Of a DNA stretch of 64,000 bases, positions 37,125 to 47,174 are shown one piece after another. The stretch comes from Pseudomonas fluorescens Q2-87. GTDB lineage: Bacteria; Pseudomonadota; Gammaproteobacteria; Pseudomonadales; Pseudomonadaceae. Where the stretch lies: NCBI RefSeq assembly GCF_000281895.1, contig NZ_CM001558.1, forward strand, positions 1,306,556 to 1,370,555, in the 5' to 3' direction. The first letter of the stretch is position 1. Each line of letters begins with the position of its first letter. The notes under the pieces are model-generated. The model saw only the letters and a program-made list of their open reading frames with translations, was not told the DNA's origin and searched no databases. Position numbers and translations under genes: made by a program.

Positions 37125-37538
37125 ATGCTGGCGATTTCCAACACTGAGCACATCCCGGACGCCGAGATCGAGCTGACAGCCATCCGTGCCCAGGGGGCCG
37201 GTGGGCAAAACGTCAACAAGGTGTCCAGCGCCGTGCACCTGCGTTTCGACATCCCGGCCTCGTCCTTGCCCGAGTTCTACAAGGAACGCTTGCTGGCCCT
37301 GCGTGACAGTCGCATCACCAGCGACGGTGTATTGATCATCAAGGCCCAGCAGTATCGCACCCAGGAACAGAATCGCGCCGATGCCCTGGAGCGCCTGACC
37401 GAACTGATCCTGAGCGCCACCAAGGTTGAAAAGAAACGTCGCCCGACCAAGCCGACCCTGGGTTCGAAAAAACGCCGCCTGGAATCCAAGACCAAGCGCG
37501 GCTCGATCAAGGCCGGGCGCGGCAAGGTGGATTTCTAG
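37125..37538 (+). CDS. arfB: Alternative ribosome-rescue factor ArfB (YaeJ)
   Basis: A 137-aa release-factor homologue. The catalytic GGQ motif lies in [21 protein letters not shown] (about residues 21-41), and the basic C-terminal tail ([20 protein letters not shown]) enters the mRNA channel of stalled ribosomes. It hydrolyses peptidyl-tRNA on ribosomes lacking a stop codon. Its stop overlaps that of the convergent MFS gene by 4 bases. Confidence 0.94.
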   Translation: MLAISNTEHIPDAEIELTAIRAQGAGGQNVNKVSSAVHLRFDIPASSLPEFYKERLLALRDSRITSDGVLIIKAQQYRTQEQNRADALERLTELILSATKVEKKRRPTKPTLGSKKRRLESKTKRGSIKAGRGKVDF

Positions 37539-38734
37539 CTTCTCTCCCGTTCCTCGCGATACCTCGGCGCCTGCCGGTACAGATAGACGCTCAGCGCCAG
37601 TCCGCCGAGGGCCGCCAGGGCCGCGAACAGAAAAATCGAGGCAAAGCCGAAGCCTGCGGCAATCGCTCCAGCCAAGGGGCCGGTAATCCCCAGGGATAAG
37701 TCAATGAACAGCGAATAGGCGCCTACCGCGGCTCCACGGCTGGAAGCCGGCACCAGGTTGACCGCCTCCACGCCCAAGGCCGGGAACACCAGGGAAAATC
37801 CGAAGCCGCTCAATGCCGCGCCTGCCAAGGCCCAGTGGGCATCCGGGGCGAGCCACAGCAGCAACAGGCCCAGGGTTTCCACCGATAGGCAGGCAATCGC
37901 CACGCGAAAACCACCCAGACGGTTGATCAGGTTGCCGAACAACAAGCGCGCACCGATGAAGCTGGCGCCAAACAAGCTCAGGCATAACACCGCGTTGTCC
38001 CAGTGCTGGGTGGCGTAATACAGGGTGATGAAGGTGGCGATGGTGCCAAACCCGATGGAGCCCAAGGCCAGGCCGCAGCCGTGCGGCAGAACACGCCCCA
38101 GCACGTGCATGAACGGCAGACGCTCGCCGACGACGATGGGCGCGGCAGTCTTGCGCCAGGCCAGTGCCAAACCCAGCAAACCCAGCAAGATAATGCTGAC
38201 GCCCATGCTCCACAGCCCCAGGCTATTGACCAGCCACACCCCCAATGGCGCACCGATCGCCAGCGCGCCGTAACTGGCGATACCGTTCCAGGAAATCACT
38301 TTGGCGGTATTGGCCGCACCCACTCGGCCGATGCCCCAGCCAATCGACCCCGAACCCACCAGGCTTTCCGCACTGCCCAGCACCAGGCGACCGATCAACA
38401 GGCTGATCAGGCTGAACGTGGGCAAATGCGGCGTCCAGACCGATACCAGCATGAACACACCGCTCAGCCCGCAGCCGGCGAGACCGATCATGACCGCGCG
38501 CTTGCTTCCCTGGTTATCGATGATTCGTCCTGCATAGGGCCGACTGAGGAGGGTGGCCAGGTATTGCACGCTGATCACCAGCCCGGCCATCACCGCGCCG
38601 AAACCCAGTTCGCTGTGGACGTAGCCTGGCAACACTGCCAGGGGAATGCCGATGTTCAGGTAGCCGATGAAGGTGAACAGGACGATGGAGACGACTTGCA
38701 GCGTGACCGCCAAGGCGCGCGGGGAATCTGACAT
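37535..38734 (-). CDS. MFS transporter (YhhS/drug-efflux-like)
   Basis: A 399-aa protein with 12 predicted helices and the MFS motif A-like loop [21 protein letters not shown] (about residues 65-85). Similar proteins are annotated as arabinose or multidrug exporters; the substrate is unknown. ATG 38734 gives [13 protein letters not shown]. The convergent arrangement with arfB leaves no room for a separate terminator. Confidence 0.85.
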   Translation of the reverse strand: MSDSPRALAVTLQVVSIVLFTFIGYLNIGIPLAVLPGYVHSELGFGAVMAGLVISVQYLATLLSRPYAGRIIDNQGSKRAVMIGLAGCGLSGVFMLVSVWTPHLPTFSLISLLIGRLVLGSAESLVGSGSIGWGIGRVGAANTAKVISWNGIASYGALAIGAPLGVWLVNSLGLWSMGVSIILLGLLGLALAWRKTAAPIVVGERLPFMHVLGRVLPHGCGLALGSIGFGTIATFITLYYATQHWDNAVLCLSLFGASFIGARLLFGNLINRLGGFRVAIACLSVETLGLLLLWLAPDAHWALAGAALSGFGFSLVFPALGVEAVNLVPASSRGAAVGAYSLFIDLSLGITGPLAGAIAAGFGFASIFLFAALAALGGLALSVYLYRQAPRYREERERS

Positions 38735-38836
38735 GGGGAAAGGGTCCACGGAGCAGCAGGATAGATAGGCTGCTTATGATAGCGGCGAGCGTGCTGTCAG
38801 CGGAGGTAAAAGTAAAACTATTTGCCCAGCGGTTTT

Positions 38837-39031
38837 TCAGCTGTCGGGCCGTTGGCCGACCAGTTGCGTGGTGACCAGCGCGGCGAGGGCATTTTCTTCG
38901 GTGCCGAAACGGGCCAGCAGGGCGGCTTGTTTCTCAGGGGAGAGGCGTGTCCAGATCTCGACCATTTTTTCGGCGGTGCCGATCAGCACGCTGGCTTGGG
39001 CTTCGCTGAAGGTGTCGCGGTCATCGGTCAT
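38837..39031 (-). CDS. Conserved small hypothetical protein (64 aa)
   Basis: A 64-aa all-helical protein with no signal or membrane segment (MTDDRDTFSEAQASVLIGTA onward). No domain recognised. Composition and codon use fit the genome. It lies upstream of a second small gene on the same strand. Confidence 0.6.
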   Translation of the reverse strand: MTDDRDTFSEAQASVLIGTAEKMVEIWTRLSPEKQAALLARFGTEENALAALVTTQLVGQRPDS

Positions 39032-39106
39032 GGTAGGGGCTCGGGATTCAGGCAGTGTGGAAAGCGCATCTTAGCGCTTTCCACACGGTCTGGTGATGCG
39101 GGTGTA

Positions 39107-39250
39107 TCAGTCTTCGTTGTCGGCCTGGCGGCGTTCAGTGGCTTCTTTCGGCTCGGGTTGCTGGGCGTCTGGTTGCCCCCCGGCTTGTAGCGTGGTCGTC
39201 TGCTCAGTGTCGTGCAGGCTTGGGAAGGGGAGATTAGGGATCTCGTGCAT
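39107..39250 (-). CDS. Small hydrophilic protein (47 aa)
   Basis: A 47-aa peptide starting MHEIPNLPFPSLHD and ending RRQADNED. GAGGAG lies 8 bases before ATG 39250, which supports translation. It is unstructured in appearance, rich in Gln, Glu, Pro and Asp. No function is recognised. It shares direction with the 64-aa gene 75 bases downstream. Confidence 0.5.
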   Translation of the reverse strand: MHEIPNLPFPSLHDTEQTTTLQAGGQPDAQQPEPKEATERRQADNED

Positions 39251-39585
39251 ATCGCGCTCCTCGCAAAGTCTGTTGATCGATCGGGTAGATCCGCGCTTTT
39301 ACAAAGCCTGGGCAGGATACAGCAGGGAAAATGACAAATAGACGATTAATTTCCGTTGCGCCGACAGATGGGGTTGTCTGCACAGGTACGTCCATTTAGA
39401 GGTCTGATAACCAGCGATTCGCTTTCTCGACCGATGGTCGGAAACGCTCAAGACCGCGGATTACGGGCCGATAGCCCAGGCATATCCCCTCGCATTCGGT
39501 TGCGACGCCGCGTACCGCGGACATGGAGGTCGGGACGTGTCGCTCTCTGAACCTGGCCCTTTTTCGTACCCTGAGATCGCCCTTC

Positions 39586-41211
39586 ATGTTTCTACAAAAG
39601 TCCTTGAAAACCCAGATTCTCGCTCTGCTGAGCGGCAGCCTGCTGGCAATGTTGCTGATCGCCCTGGCGTCCTTTCATTTCCTTTCCGACGGTGTCCAGA
39701 ACTACCGCAACTTGATCGACGGCCCGTTGCGCGCTTCGCAGCTGATCGACGAGGCCAACCTGCAATTCAAGGTGCAGGTCCAGGAATGGAAAAACGTGCT
39801 GTTGCGCGGCAAGCAGCCGGCGGAATTGGATAAATATTGGAAGCAATTCGAAGACCGCCAGCACGATGTCCAGGCGCTTCTGGGCGAATTGACCGGGCAT
39901 GCAGGCGTTCCGGCGCCGATCAAGGCGCGCATCGAGCGCCTGCGTGACGAGCATCGGCAGTTGGGCGCAGCCTATCAGAAGGGACGTGATGCGTTTGTCG
40001 CGGCGGGTAGCGATGCGGCAGCGGGCGATGCGGCAGTAAAAGGTGTGGACCGCGCGGCCAGTGAGCAAATGAGCGAACTGGTAATCGACCTGCACAAGCT
40101 TGGGGCCGAGCAGTCGGTATCGATCAGCGCGGGGGCCGAACGCACGATCCTGCTCGGTGCCGTGGTGATGCTGGTTTCGAGCCTGCTCATCGGACTGTTC
40201 AGCCTGTGGCTGGTCAACCGTAGCCTGGTGCAGCCTATCCGTAGCCTGATTGAATACGTGACCCAACTGAGTCGCGGTCGTTTTGCCGAGCGGGTGGTCA
40301 GCAGCCGTCAGGACGAATTGGGTGACCTGGCGCTGGCAGCCAACACCTTGCGTGAGTTCTTGGCCGAAACCTTTACACGCCTGCAACGCAGTGCCACTGA
40401 GCTGAACAGCGCCAGTGGCGAGCTCAACGCCATCGCCGGCCTGATGAGCCATGGCACCAATGAGCAATTCGAACGCACCGACCAGGTGGCGACCGCGATG
40501 AACGAAATGTCCGCCACCGCCCAGGAAGTTGCCCGTCACGCCGCGGATGCGGCGCGGGCGGCCGACGATGCCGATCAGTCGGCGCAGCAGGGCGAGAAGG
40601 TCATGCAAGGGACCATCCACACCATCACGCGCATGCGCGGTGAAATCGCCAACACGGCCACGGTTATTCGTCAGCTGGAAACCGACAGCGGTCGCATCGG
40701 CAAGGTACTCGAGGTGATTCGAGGGATCGCCGAACAGACCAACCTGCTGGCTCTTAACGCCGCCATCGAAGCAGCGCGCGCCGGTGAGGCTGGACGCGGT
40801 TTTGCGGTAGTCGCCGATGAAGTCCGCAGCCTGGCCCAGCGCACGGCGTCGTCCATCATTGAGATCAATCAGATTATCCAGACCGTGCAAACCGGCGCTG
40901 TGGACGCGGCCCAGGCCATCGAGAGCGGGCAGTCGCGCAGTGAAGAAAGTGTGGAACAGGTGACCCAGGCCGGCGCCATGCTCGAACGCATCACCCAGGC
41001 CGTCGAAGCGATTCGCGACATGAACCGCCAGATCGCTACTGCGGCGGAAGAACAGACCTCCGTGGCCGAGGACATTTCGCGCAACCTCACTGAAATCACC
41101 AGCATCGCCAGCACCAACCTGGACAACGTCCAGCGCACCGAGGCCGCTGGTCGTAATCTGCATGGCCTGTCGGGCCAGTTGAACGAAGTAACGGCGCGGT
41201 TGAGTGCCTGA
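39586..41211 (+). CDS. Methyl-accepting chemotaxis protein
   Basis: A 541-aa receptor. A first helix (about 13-35) is followed by a periplasmic ligand-binding domain of about 150 residues, mostly helical (four-helix-bundle type), a second helix (about 188-210), HAMP (about 212-265) and the signalling domain with the conserved hairpin tip [19 protein letters not shown] (about 385-403). It feeds the CheA pathway; the ligand is unknown. ATG 39586 ([17 protein letters not shown]) is chosen because upstream codons add non-homologous residues. Confidence 0.88.
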   Translation: MFLQKSLKTQILALLSGSLLAMLLIALASFHFLSDGVQNYRNLIDGPLRASQLIDEANLQFKVQVQEWKNVLLRGKQPAELDKYWKQFEDRQHDVQALLGELTGHAGVPAPIKARIERLRDEHRQLGAAYQKGRDAFVAAGSDAAAGDAAVKGVDRAASEQMSELVIDLHKLGAEQSVSISAGAERTILLGAVVMLVSSLLIGLFSLWLVNRSLVQPIRSLIEYVTQLSRGRFAERVVSSRQDELGDLALAANTLREFLAETFTRLQRSATELNSASGELNAIAGLMSHGTNEQFERTDQVATAMNEMSATAQEVARHAADAARAADDADQSAQQGEKVMQGTIHTITRMRGEIANTATVIRQLETDSGRIGKVLEVIRGIAEQTNLLALNAAIEAARAGEAGRGFAVVADEVRSLAQRTASSIIEINQIIQTVQTGAVDAAQAIESGQSRSEESVEQVTQAGAMLERITQAVEAIRDMNRQIATAAEEQTSVAEDISRNLTEITSIASTNLDNVQRTEAAGRNLHGLSGQLNEVTARLSA

Positions 41212-41264
41212 TCTCATACATTTGCCACAAAACTCATGATGAGCTGGGGGCTAGAGGGTCGATC

Positions 41265-42287
41265 TCAATAATCACGCCGCTTGCGGAACGCCCATCGCCC
41301 GGCAATCAGCGTGAAGGTCGCCACCAGTGCCACGAGGATCCAGAAACCCTCGGGATCACCGGCCAGTGGCACGCCGCCGACGTTCATGCCAAAGAAACCG
41401 GCAATGATGTTGATGGGCAATGCCAGCACTGTGACCACCGTCAGGGTGAACAGGGTGCGGTTGCTTTGTTCATTGAGGTTGGCGGCTATTTCTTCCTGCA
41501 ACAGTTTGATCCGTTCACCCAGGGCGGTGAGGTCGTTGATGATCAGCGCGAACTCCTCGGTGGATTTGCGCAACTCCTTGACGTCTTCCTTTTGCAACCA
41601 CTGCGGTGGACGATTGAGCAGGCGCAGCAACGATCCAGGTTCCAGGGCCAGCAGCCGTTGCAGGCGCACCAGCACCCGGCGTTGGCTGCCCAATTCGCTG
41701 CGATTGGTCGACAATCGCGAAGACAGCAATTGGTCTTCGATCTGATCGACGCTCAGGCTGGTCTTGCGCACGATCTGGGTCAGCACTTCGCCTTGGTCGC
41801 GCAACAGATGCACGAGCAGTTCCAGTGGTGAGCGAAAGCACTCGCCGGCCTTGACCGATGAGCGCAGCTTGTCGACCGAGTGCAGGGGCTGCAACCGCGC
41901 GCTGACGATCAATCGACTGCGCACGCACACCCACAAGGTGGAGACATCCGAAGAGACAAGGTTGCTGAGGTTGAACACGACATCGTTCACCACAGCCAGC
42001 AGCGCTGAGTCCACATGTTCGATGCGGGTCGAGCGCGAGCCTTCGTGCAAGGCTTCGAAGAAATCCTCGGGCAAGGCCAGATGACTTTTCATCCAGCGCT
42101 CGCACGCCGCGTGGGCCAGGTTCAGGTGCAGCCAGAGAAACTCATCTTCATTTTGCGGTTGTTCCAGGCTTTGCAGGGCTTGGGCCGAATCGATTTCCCG
42201 TCCGCGTTCGCCAGGACGGAAACGAAAGCCGTAAAGCAGGCCGAACAGATCCGGATCGCGGTGACTTTGATCGATGCTGTGGTTCAT
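41265..42287 (-). CDS. zntB: Zinc transporter ZntB-like (CorA family)
   Basis: A 340-aa CorA-superfamily channel. A long cytoplasmic alpha/beta and helical domain is followed by two C-terminal helices joined by the selectivity motif GMNVGG (about residue 300). ZntB members carry zinc rather than magnesium. The end HFRKRRDY-type basic tail is cytoplasmic. It is convergent with the chemoreceptor gene and has the conserved ADPEGFW loop. Confidence 0.85.
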   Translation of the reverse strand: MNHSIDQSHRDPDLFGLLYGFRFRPGERGREIDSAQALQSLEQPQNEDEFLWLHLNLAHAACERWMKSHLALPEDFFEALHEGSRSTRIEHVDSALLAVVNDVVFNLSNLVSSDVSTLWVCVRSRLIVSARLQPLHSVDKLRSSVKAGECFRSPLELLVHLLRDQGEVLTQIVRKTSLSVDQIEDQLLSSRLSTNRSELGSQRRVLVRLQRLLALEPGSLLRLLNRPPQWLQKEDVKELRKSTEEFALIINDLTALGERIKLLQEEIAANLNEQSNRTLFTLTVVTVLALPINIIAGFFGMNVGGVPLAGDPEGFWILVALVATFTLIAGRWAFRKRRDY

Positions 42288-42420
42288 GAGGTCTCGCTGG
42301 CGGGAAGTGCCTGTGGCGGCGACAGGTTCACTTGAATGGCATCATCGCAAGCTTTCTTGATGCTTTTGTGACAGCTTGGGTTGCCTTGCCAGACCGGTAA
42401 AGATTTACACCGCGCACGCA

Positions 42421-42455
42421 AAAGAGCCGCGCAACTCGAAAGTTGCGCGGCTCTT
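42421..42455 (-). terminator. Terminator of the PepSY gene
   Basis: The stem AGCCGCGCAACT / AGTTGCGCGGCT with CGAA loop has A/T-rich sides in both directions, about 20 bases past the PepSY stop on the minus strand. Confidence 0.82.
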
Positions 42456-42471
42456 TATGTTTTGCTTTAGA

Positions 42472-42777
42472 TCAAGTGTCTTGCTTGTTGCTCAGGACTT
42501 TGCCGGTGGTCGCATCGAAGTCCACATCAAACTCTTTGCCGTCGGCGGTTTTCAGTTCCACTTCGTACTCATAGCCATTGAAGTGATTGTCCAGGTCAGT
42601 GTCGGTGATGGTCGCGCCCGGGTGCAACTTCAGGGCTTCTTCGTTCATCGATTCGAGGGACTTGATCTTGCCATCCTTGACCAACTGAGGGATCTGGTCG
42701 ATCCGCACATCCGCTTGGGCAAGGCCGGCGGTGAGGGTCAGGGCAGCAGCGGCGAACAGGGCAGTCAACGTTTTCAT
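42472..42777 (-). CDS. PepSY-domain periplasmic protein
   Basis: A 101-aa exported protein. The signal peptide MKTLTALFAAAALTLTAGLAQA is followed by one PepSY-like repeat with YEYEVELKTADGKEFDVDFD and GKVLSNKQ near the end. Such small proteins are often linked to metal or membrane stress and to two-component systems, but none is adjacent here. ATG 42777 with AAGGAAAGAAC upstream. Confidence 0.82.
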   Translation of the reverse strand: MKTLTALFAAAALTLTAGLAQADVRIDQIPQLVKDGKIKSLESMNEEALKLHPGATITDTDLDNHFNGYEYEVELKTADGKEFDVDFDATTGKVLSNKQDT

Positions 42778-42925
42778 AAGTTCTTTCCTTGGTGTCATTA
42801 AGGGTGAGTCGTTCAAGTGGGTTCAGATTATCTCTGGCAACTTAACTCACCCTTAATTCGGAAAACTTTTGAAACGCGGGATAAGCCCATGGAAATAAAA
42901 CCGTAGTCCCATGGGCGTATTCGGG

Positions 42926-44053
42926 TCAGTAACCGCTTTTCTCCAACAGCTGCGCCACGCTGCCAGTTTCGGGGCGCTTGAAGTATTTAAGCAGTTCGCT
43001 GGCGCGGTTGGTGAAAATGCCATCGACGCCGGCATCCATCACTTTCTTGAAGTCCACCGCTTCATCCACGGTGTAGACATGCACCAGCAAACCTTGGTCA
43101 TGGGTGTATTGGTTCATCCACGGTTGCACCAAGTCTGCGTAGCTCTGGCTACCGCCATGGGTCAACGCAGCGGACGGTCCGGTGCCGATGGCGCCCTGGG
43201 CCTTGGCGTACTGGACCCATTTTTCGAACTCGGCCTTGTCCTTGGGCTCCTGCTTGGCGTAATAGGCCGCCTTGTCGGTTTCGCCGGACTGGGCAAAAGG
43301 CACCGTGGACTTGGGTTCGATGTTGCCTTCGCCGACCCACAACAACAGGACCTTCGGCACTTTCGGCATTTCTTTGTGCAGCAATTCGAGGCTGCTTTTT
43401 TCAAAGGTCTGCAAGACAACTTTGCCCTTGCCCTGGCCCACCCCGGTGGCGCGCTTGGCCAGTTTGGAACCGGACGGGCTCAGCCAGCCGCGATCCTGCA
43501 GCTTGTCCTTCAGATCGCGCTCGATGCCAGGGAACAGTTTCGGCTCCTTGGTTTCGATGTACAGCCCCGGTTTTTGCTGCGGGTTGCCCTCGGCGATGTC
43601 GATCACTTCATCAAGAGTGAGGATCTTCAGACCAGCGAACGAAGGACGGGCGCGGTCCGGGTAGGCGGTGTTGAACCAGCTGCCGGCGTCGAGCGTCTTG
43701 AGTTCCGCCATGGTGAACGCGTTGGCGGTGCTGTCCTTGCGCTCGGGGAATTTGACCGCGACGTCTGTGGTGCGCAGCAAGCTGTCGTCATGCAGCACGA
43801 ACAGCACCCCGTCCTTGCTGCGTTGCAGGTCCAGTTCAAGGTAGTCGGCACCTAGGTCGCGGGCCAGTTTATAGGAAGCAGCGGTGGATTCCGGCGCGTC
43901 GAACGAGGCGCCACGGTGGGCGATGACCGCTGGGTGAGGAATGCCCTGAAGGGTCGCCAGGACCTTGGGGCTCGGAGCCTCCGAGGCTTGTGTCTGGCCG
44001 AAGCCGAGCAACAGGCTCAGCATCAGGACGCTGCGGGTAAAAGTAACAGGCAT
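42926..44053 (-). CDS. glpQ: Glycerophosphodiester phosphodiesterase, periplasmic (GlpQ)
   Basis: A 375-aa secreted enzyme that hydrolyses glycerophosphodiesters to glycerol 3-phosphate and an alcohol. The signal peptide is MPVTFTRSVLMLSLLLGFGQ. Catalytic motifs are VIAHRGASFDAPESTAASYKLA (about residues 44-65), ELDLQRSKDGVLFVLHD (metal Glu/Asp and His, about 74-90) and VDGIFTNRASELL near the end. The length fits GlpQ of the GDPD family. AGGAT precedes ATG 44053. No glpT gene is beside it. Confidence 0.9.
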   Translation of the reverse strand: MPVTFTRSVLMLSLLLGFGQTQASEAPSPKVLATLQGIPHPAVIAHRGASFDAPESTAASYKLARDLGADYLELDLQRSKDGVLFVLHDDSLLRTTDVAVKFPERKDSTANAFTMAELKTLDAGSWFNTAYPDRARPSFAGLKILTLDEVIDIAEGNPQQKPGLYIETKEPKLFPGIERDLKDKLQDRGWLSPSGSKLAKRATGVGQGKGKVVLQTFEKSSLELLHKEMPKVPKVLLLWVGEGNIEPKSTVPFAQSGETDKAAYYAKQEPKDKAEFEKWVQYAKAQGAIGTGPSAALTHGGSQSYADLVQPWMNQYTHDQGLLVHVYTVDEAVDFKKVMDAGVDGIFTNRASELLKYFKRPETGSVAQLLEKSGY

Positions 44054-44299
44054 GCTCGAGATCCTTTCGTAGGTTTTCTGCAAAACCTATCTTTTAACAA
44101 CTGAACGCTTTTGGCGCTATCGCCATACCGACATAAACATGTGCAAAGCAGATTTTTCCCACGCATTTTTGGGTCGCTTTGCAGTACCCTTGGCCGCATC
44201 AGTTTCCCCGGCAGAGGGAGACGCGAAGCCATCGCTCCATATGCCCTGTGTGTAAACCATCGACCGGACGTCCAGCAGGACGCATTCATGAGGTTTACC

Positions 44300-44626
44300 A
44301 TGCGCACCACCTCCACATTCATCTGTCAGGCCGCCGACCAGCTCAAGGGTTTCGTTGGCCTGAACCGCAAGACCGGCCAATACATTGTGCGATTCAGCGA
44401 AGACGCGTTCGGCATGGACGTGGCCGACGACGGCATCATTCCCACCAGCGAATTTGTCTGGGCGCCCGCGGCAGACGGCACCATGGCCCTCAAGCGCGAG
44501 CGGATCCAGTTGCTGCTGGACCAGAACATCGACGACCGCATCAACCTCAGCGAACCACTGCGGGTCTACATGGCCCGCGGCGATCTGCCGGAAATCGTGG
44601 CGGTGCGGCAGTTGGTGGCAGGCTGA
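44300..44626 (+). CDS. Conserved hypothetical protein (108 aa)
   Basis: A soluble protein of 108 aa starting MRTTSTFICQAADQLKGFVG. It contains an acidic middle (SEDAFGMDVADDG) and a helical C-terminus ending VAVRQLVAG. I do not recognise a domain. The ATG at 44300 has GAGG 6 bases upstream; ATG 44288 (four residues longer) is an alternative. Confidence 0.6.
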   Translation: MRTTSTFICQAADQLKGFVGLNRKTGQYIVRFSEDAFGMDVADDGIIPTSEFVWAPAADGTMALKRERIQLLLDQNIDDRINLSEPLRVYMARGDLPEIVAVRQLVAG

Positions 44627-44655
44627 GCCGCAATCTTGAATTGAAATGTAAGCCC

Positions 44656-44814
44656 TGTGGGGGTGAGCTTGCTCCCACTTGGGCTTTGCGGTGAACAATG
44701 AATCGGTAGGCGCCCGAAATAAATGTGGGAGCGAGCTTGCTCGCGAAGGCGGACTGTCAGTCGGTAACAATGTTGACTGACCCACCGCTATCGCGAGCAA
44801 GCTCGCTCCCACAG
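44656..44814. repeat. REP cluster (one degenerate and one full pair)
   Basis: A degenerate copy is at 44656-44679 (CTGTGGGGGTGAGCTTGCTC). A typical inverted pair of GTGGGAGCGAGCTTGCTCGC units follows at about 44723-44747 and 44790-44814. The full pair lies beside the convergent gene at 44824. Confidence 0.82.
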
Positions 44815-44823
44815 GTTTTTGTT

Positions 44824-45549
44824 TTAGCTGACAGGAATGTTATGAATTGAATGGGCACATGCTTCGACGAATGCTTGGATTAGCGGCGGTACGTGACCTT
44901 CCAATGCAGCACGCTCAGGCTGGAACAGCGTCGCGACAAAGAACGGATGGTCGCGCAGTTCCACGGCTCGCAAATCGCCAGCCGAATCCCTGGAGACGGC
45001 GTGCAAGCGTTCACTCAGCAAATCCTTTTCGAAATCCGGATTGACCCCGAATCGGCAGCGGTAGCCCTCGAAAGCTGTCTGCTGTCCGTAGGCTTTGGCA
45101 ATCAGGGAATCTGCTTCGAACCGGAGGCTGTCGATGGTTTCAATCAAGGCACAGCTCAACGGCGTCAACAGCGCCCGTTCGGCGTCGGGGGCGGTTTCGC
45201 CATGGGCGGCATCGGCCCAGCCCATCACATTGCGCGCATATTCCAGTACCGAGTGTTGAAAACCGCCGCACGTGCCGAGGAAGGGGCGACGTTGTTCGCG
45301 GGCAAAACGAATGGCTCGCAAGGCGCCGTCTTCGTTTCGGTAAGGGCTCCCCGGCACACACCAGACGCCATCGAAGTCGTTCAGCATCGTGTCGTCGGCG
45401 ATGAGCTCGGTGGCCACCCACTGGAAACGAATGTCATGGCCGGTTTGTTTTCCGGCCAGTTCCAGTGCGATGGGGATCGCTCGGTGGGCGGTGATGTGTG
45501 GGTCGTGATCGCCGATCAAGGCAATGTGCAAAGGATGCTGTTTTTCCAT
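44824..45549 (-). CDS. CTP synthase C-terminal-related glutamine amidotransferase-like protein
   Basis: A 241-aa class I amidotransferase-fold protein. The nucleophile elbow is LGTCGGFQH (Cys about 93), and CVPGSPYRNEDGAL resembles the PGGFG-type loop in PyrG amidotransferase domains. It lacks the synthetase domain of PyrG. It belongs to the 'CTP synthase C-terminal region-related' group, sometimes a selenoprotein elsewhere; here cysteine is used. The function is unknown. It is divergent from a LysR regulator, which may control it. Confidence 0.78.
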   Translation of the reverse strand: MEKQHPLHIALIGDHDPHITAHRAIPIALELAGKQTGHDIRFQWVATELIADDTMLNDFDGVWCVPGSPYRNEDGALRAIRFAREQRRPFLGTCGGFQHSVLEYARNVMGWADAAHGETAPDAERALLTPLSCALIETIDSLRFEADSLIAKAYGQQTAFEGYRCRFGVNPDFEKDLLSERLHAVSRDSAGDLRAVELRDHPFFVATLFQPERAALEGHVPPLIQAFVEACAHSIHNIPVS

Positions 45550-45626
45550 GGGAGGCTCGCCGCTTGTTGATTCCTGGTTGCCACTATAGATTGGCGCTCA
45601 CGCAATCAATATTGGCGTTTCCCCAA

Positions 45627-46511
45627 GTGATCAATGCATCGACGCACTATCGTCTGGACTACCCCGATCTTTCCCTGATCCTGGCGCTTGTCCGTGGCGG
45701 CTCGCTGGCGCGGGCTTCGCGGTTGCTGAAAGTGGACGTGTCCACGGTATTTCGCTCGGTGCGCCGGCTTGAGGCGGCCCTGGGTCAGCCTCTGTTCGAA
45801 AAAAGCCGTTCCGGGTATTTGCCCACGAGTCTGGCCCAGACATTGGCCGAACAAGCCGAGCGCGCCGAGCAGGCCTTGGAGGCGGCGCGGGTGGGTGTGG
45901 AGCAGGGCGGTGAGGTCATCAGCGGCACGGTACGCCTGACGTGCAGTGACTCAGTCCTGCAGGCATTGCTGTTGCCTGCGCTGGCGCGGTTCATGCCCAA
46001 CTATCCGGCGCTGACCCTCGAACTGAGCACTTCGAACGACTTCGCCAACCTCAGCCGCCGCGACGCCGACATCGCATTGCGGCTGACCCGTACGCCGCCA
46101 GAACACCTGGTCGGTCGAAACCTCGGCAACGTGGCGTACCGGGTCTGTGCCAGCGCCACTTACCTTCGCTTGATGCAACAGCAAGACCTGGCCTCCATGA
46201 CTTGGATAGCACCGGATGATTTTCTTCCAGATCACCCCACCGTGGCCTGGCGCCGTCAACAGCTTCCTGGCGTCGTGCCTGCCTATCGCTGCAACAGCAT
46301 GCTCTCGGTCACCGAGCTGGTGCGGGCCGGCCTGGGGGTTGCGGCGCTGCCGGACTTCCTGATTGACGAGCATCAGAGCCTGGTTCCGTTGGGCGAACCG
46401 TTGGCAGGGTATGACACGGCGCTTTGGCTGCTGACCCGTCCGGACTGCCGCGCCTTGCGTTCGGTGGTGACCTTGTTCGACGAGCTGGGGCGCAATCTGC
46501 GCTGGCGCTGA
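45627..46511 (+). CDS. LysR-family transcriptional regulator
   Basis: A 294-aa regulator. N-terminal winged HTH (about 8-65, LSLILALVRGGSLARASRLLKVDVSTVFRSVRRLEAALG) and effector domain (about 90-290, TCSDSVLQALLLPALARFMP). Start uncertain: GTG 45627 gives the usual length, and TTG 45612 is an alternative; no good ATG exists. It is divergent from the amidotransferase-like gene with about 77 bases between starts, a typical LysR target layout. Confidence 0.82.
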   Translation: MINASTHYRLDYPDLSLILALVRGGSLARASRLLKVDVSTVFRSVRRLEAALGQPLFEKSRSGYLPTSLAQTLAEQAERAEQALEAARVGVEQGGEVISGTVRLTCSDSVLQALLLPALARFMPNYPALTLELSTSNDFANLSRRDADIALRLTRTPPEHLVGRNLGNVAYRVCASATYLRLMQQQDLASMTWIAPDDFLPDHPTVAWRRQQLPGVVPAYRCNSMLSVTELVRAGLGVAALPDFLIDEHQSLVPLGEPLAGYDTALWLLTRPDCRALRSVVTLFDELGRNLRWR

Positions 46512-46600
46512 CCTTAAACGAACGGCGTACGCACGGTTTAATCGAGGATGAGCGGCCAACGGTTATAGTGCTGTTAGCTCCAACCCCCGCCGAGAACATC

Positions 46601-47134
46601 ATGATGACGAAATCGCCTCAACCCACCGCTGCTCCAGTTGACCATCTACGTTTTCATCGCCCCCACGCTCATCTGGGCCCGACGTTCGGCAATGACCGCT
46701 TCGCCCTGAGAGCGGAGGCTTTCGCGCGTTTTTTCGGGACGCCTATGTTCCTGGGGGCGCAAACGCTGATCGTGCTGTTATGGGTAAGCCTGAACTTGGT
46801 GGGGGTCTTTCACTTCGATGCTTATCCGTTCATTTTGCTTAACCTGGCGTTCAGCCTGCAATCGGCCTATGCCGCTCCGTTGATCCTGCTGGCGCAAACC
46901 CGTCAGGCGGCCCGGGACAAAGCCCAGGCCGAAGCCGATGCCCAGCATCGTGAAGCCTTGGCCATCGCCAACAGTGAGCGTCAGGCCCAAGCTGCTCAGA
47001 ACACCGCGCAGTTGCTTGAGTTATTGGAACAGAACACCCGCCTGACGGAGATGACCAAGGCGTTGACTGAACGTATCGATAGCTTGACCACGGAAATGCA
47101 TCAGAAATTCGTCAGTGCCCCACCGGCGCAGTAA
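46601..47134 (+). CDS. DUF1003 membrane protein
   Basis: A 177-aa protein. Hydrophilic N-terminus to about residue 45, two transmembrane segments (about 48-70 and 75-100, with PFILLNLAFSLQSAYAAPLIL between them), then a coiled coil with ALAIANSERQAQAAQNTAQL. This is the DUF1003 layout. The role is unknown. ATG 46601 is a double ATG with the next codon at 46604. Confidence 0.8.
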   Translation: MMTKSPQPTAAPVDHLRFHRPHAHLGPTFGNDRFALRAEAFARFFGTPMFLGAQTLIVLLWVSLNLVGVFHFDAYPFILLNLAFSLQSAYAAPLILLAQTRQAARDKAQAEADAQHREALAIANSERQAQAAQNTAQLLELLEQNTRLTEMTKALTERIDSLTTEMHQKFVSAPPAQ

Positions 47135-47174
47135 TCCTCAAACAGTCCCAATGCTTGACTGTGCGAGGCGATGT

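Noticed and set aside
42472..42777. Possible two-component partner for the PepSY protein
   Set aside because: No kinase or regulator gene is adjacent; the protein stands alone with its own terminator.
45612..45627. TTG start for the LysR gene at 45612
   Set aside because: Neither codon has a clear RBS; GTG 45627 gives the common family length and is kept.
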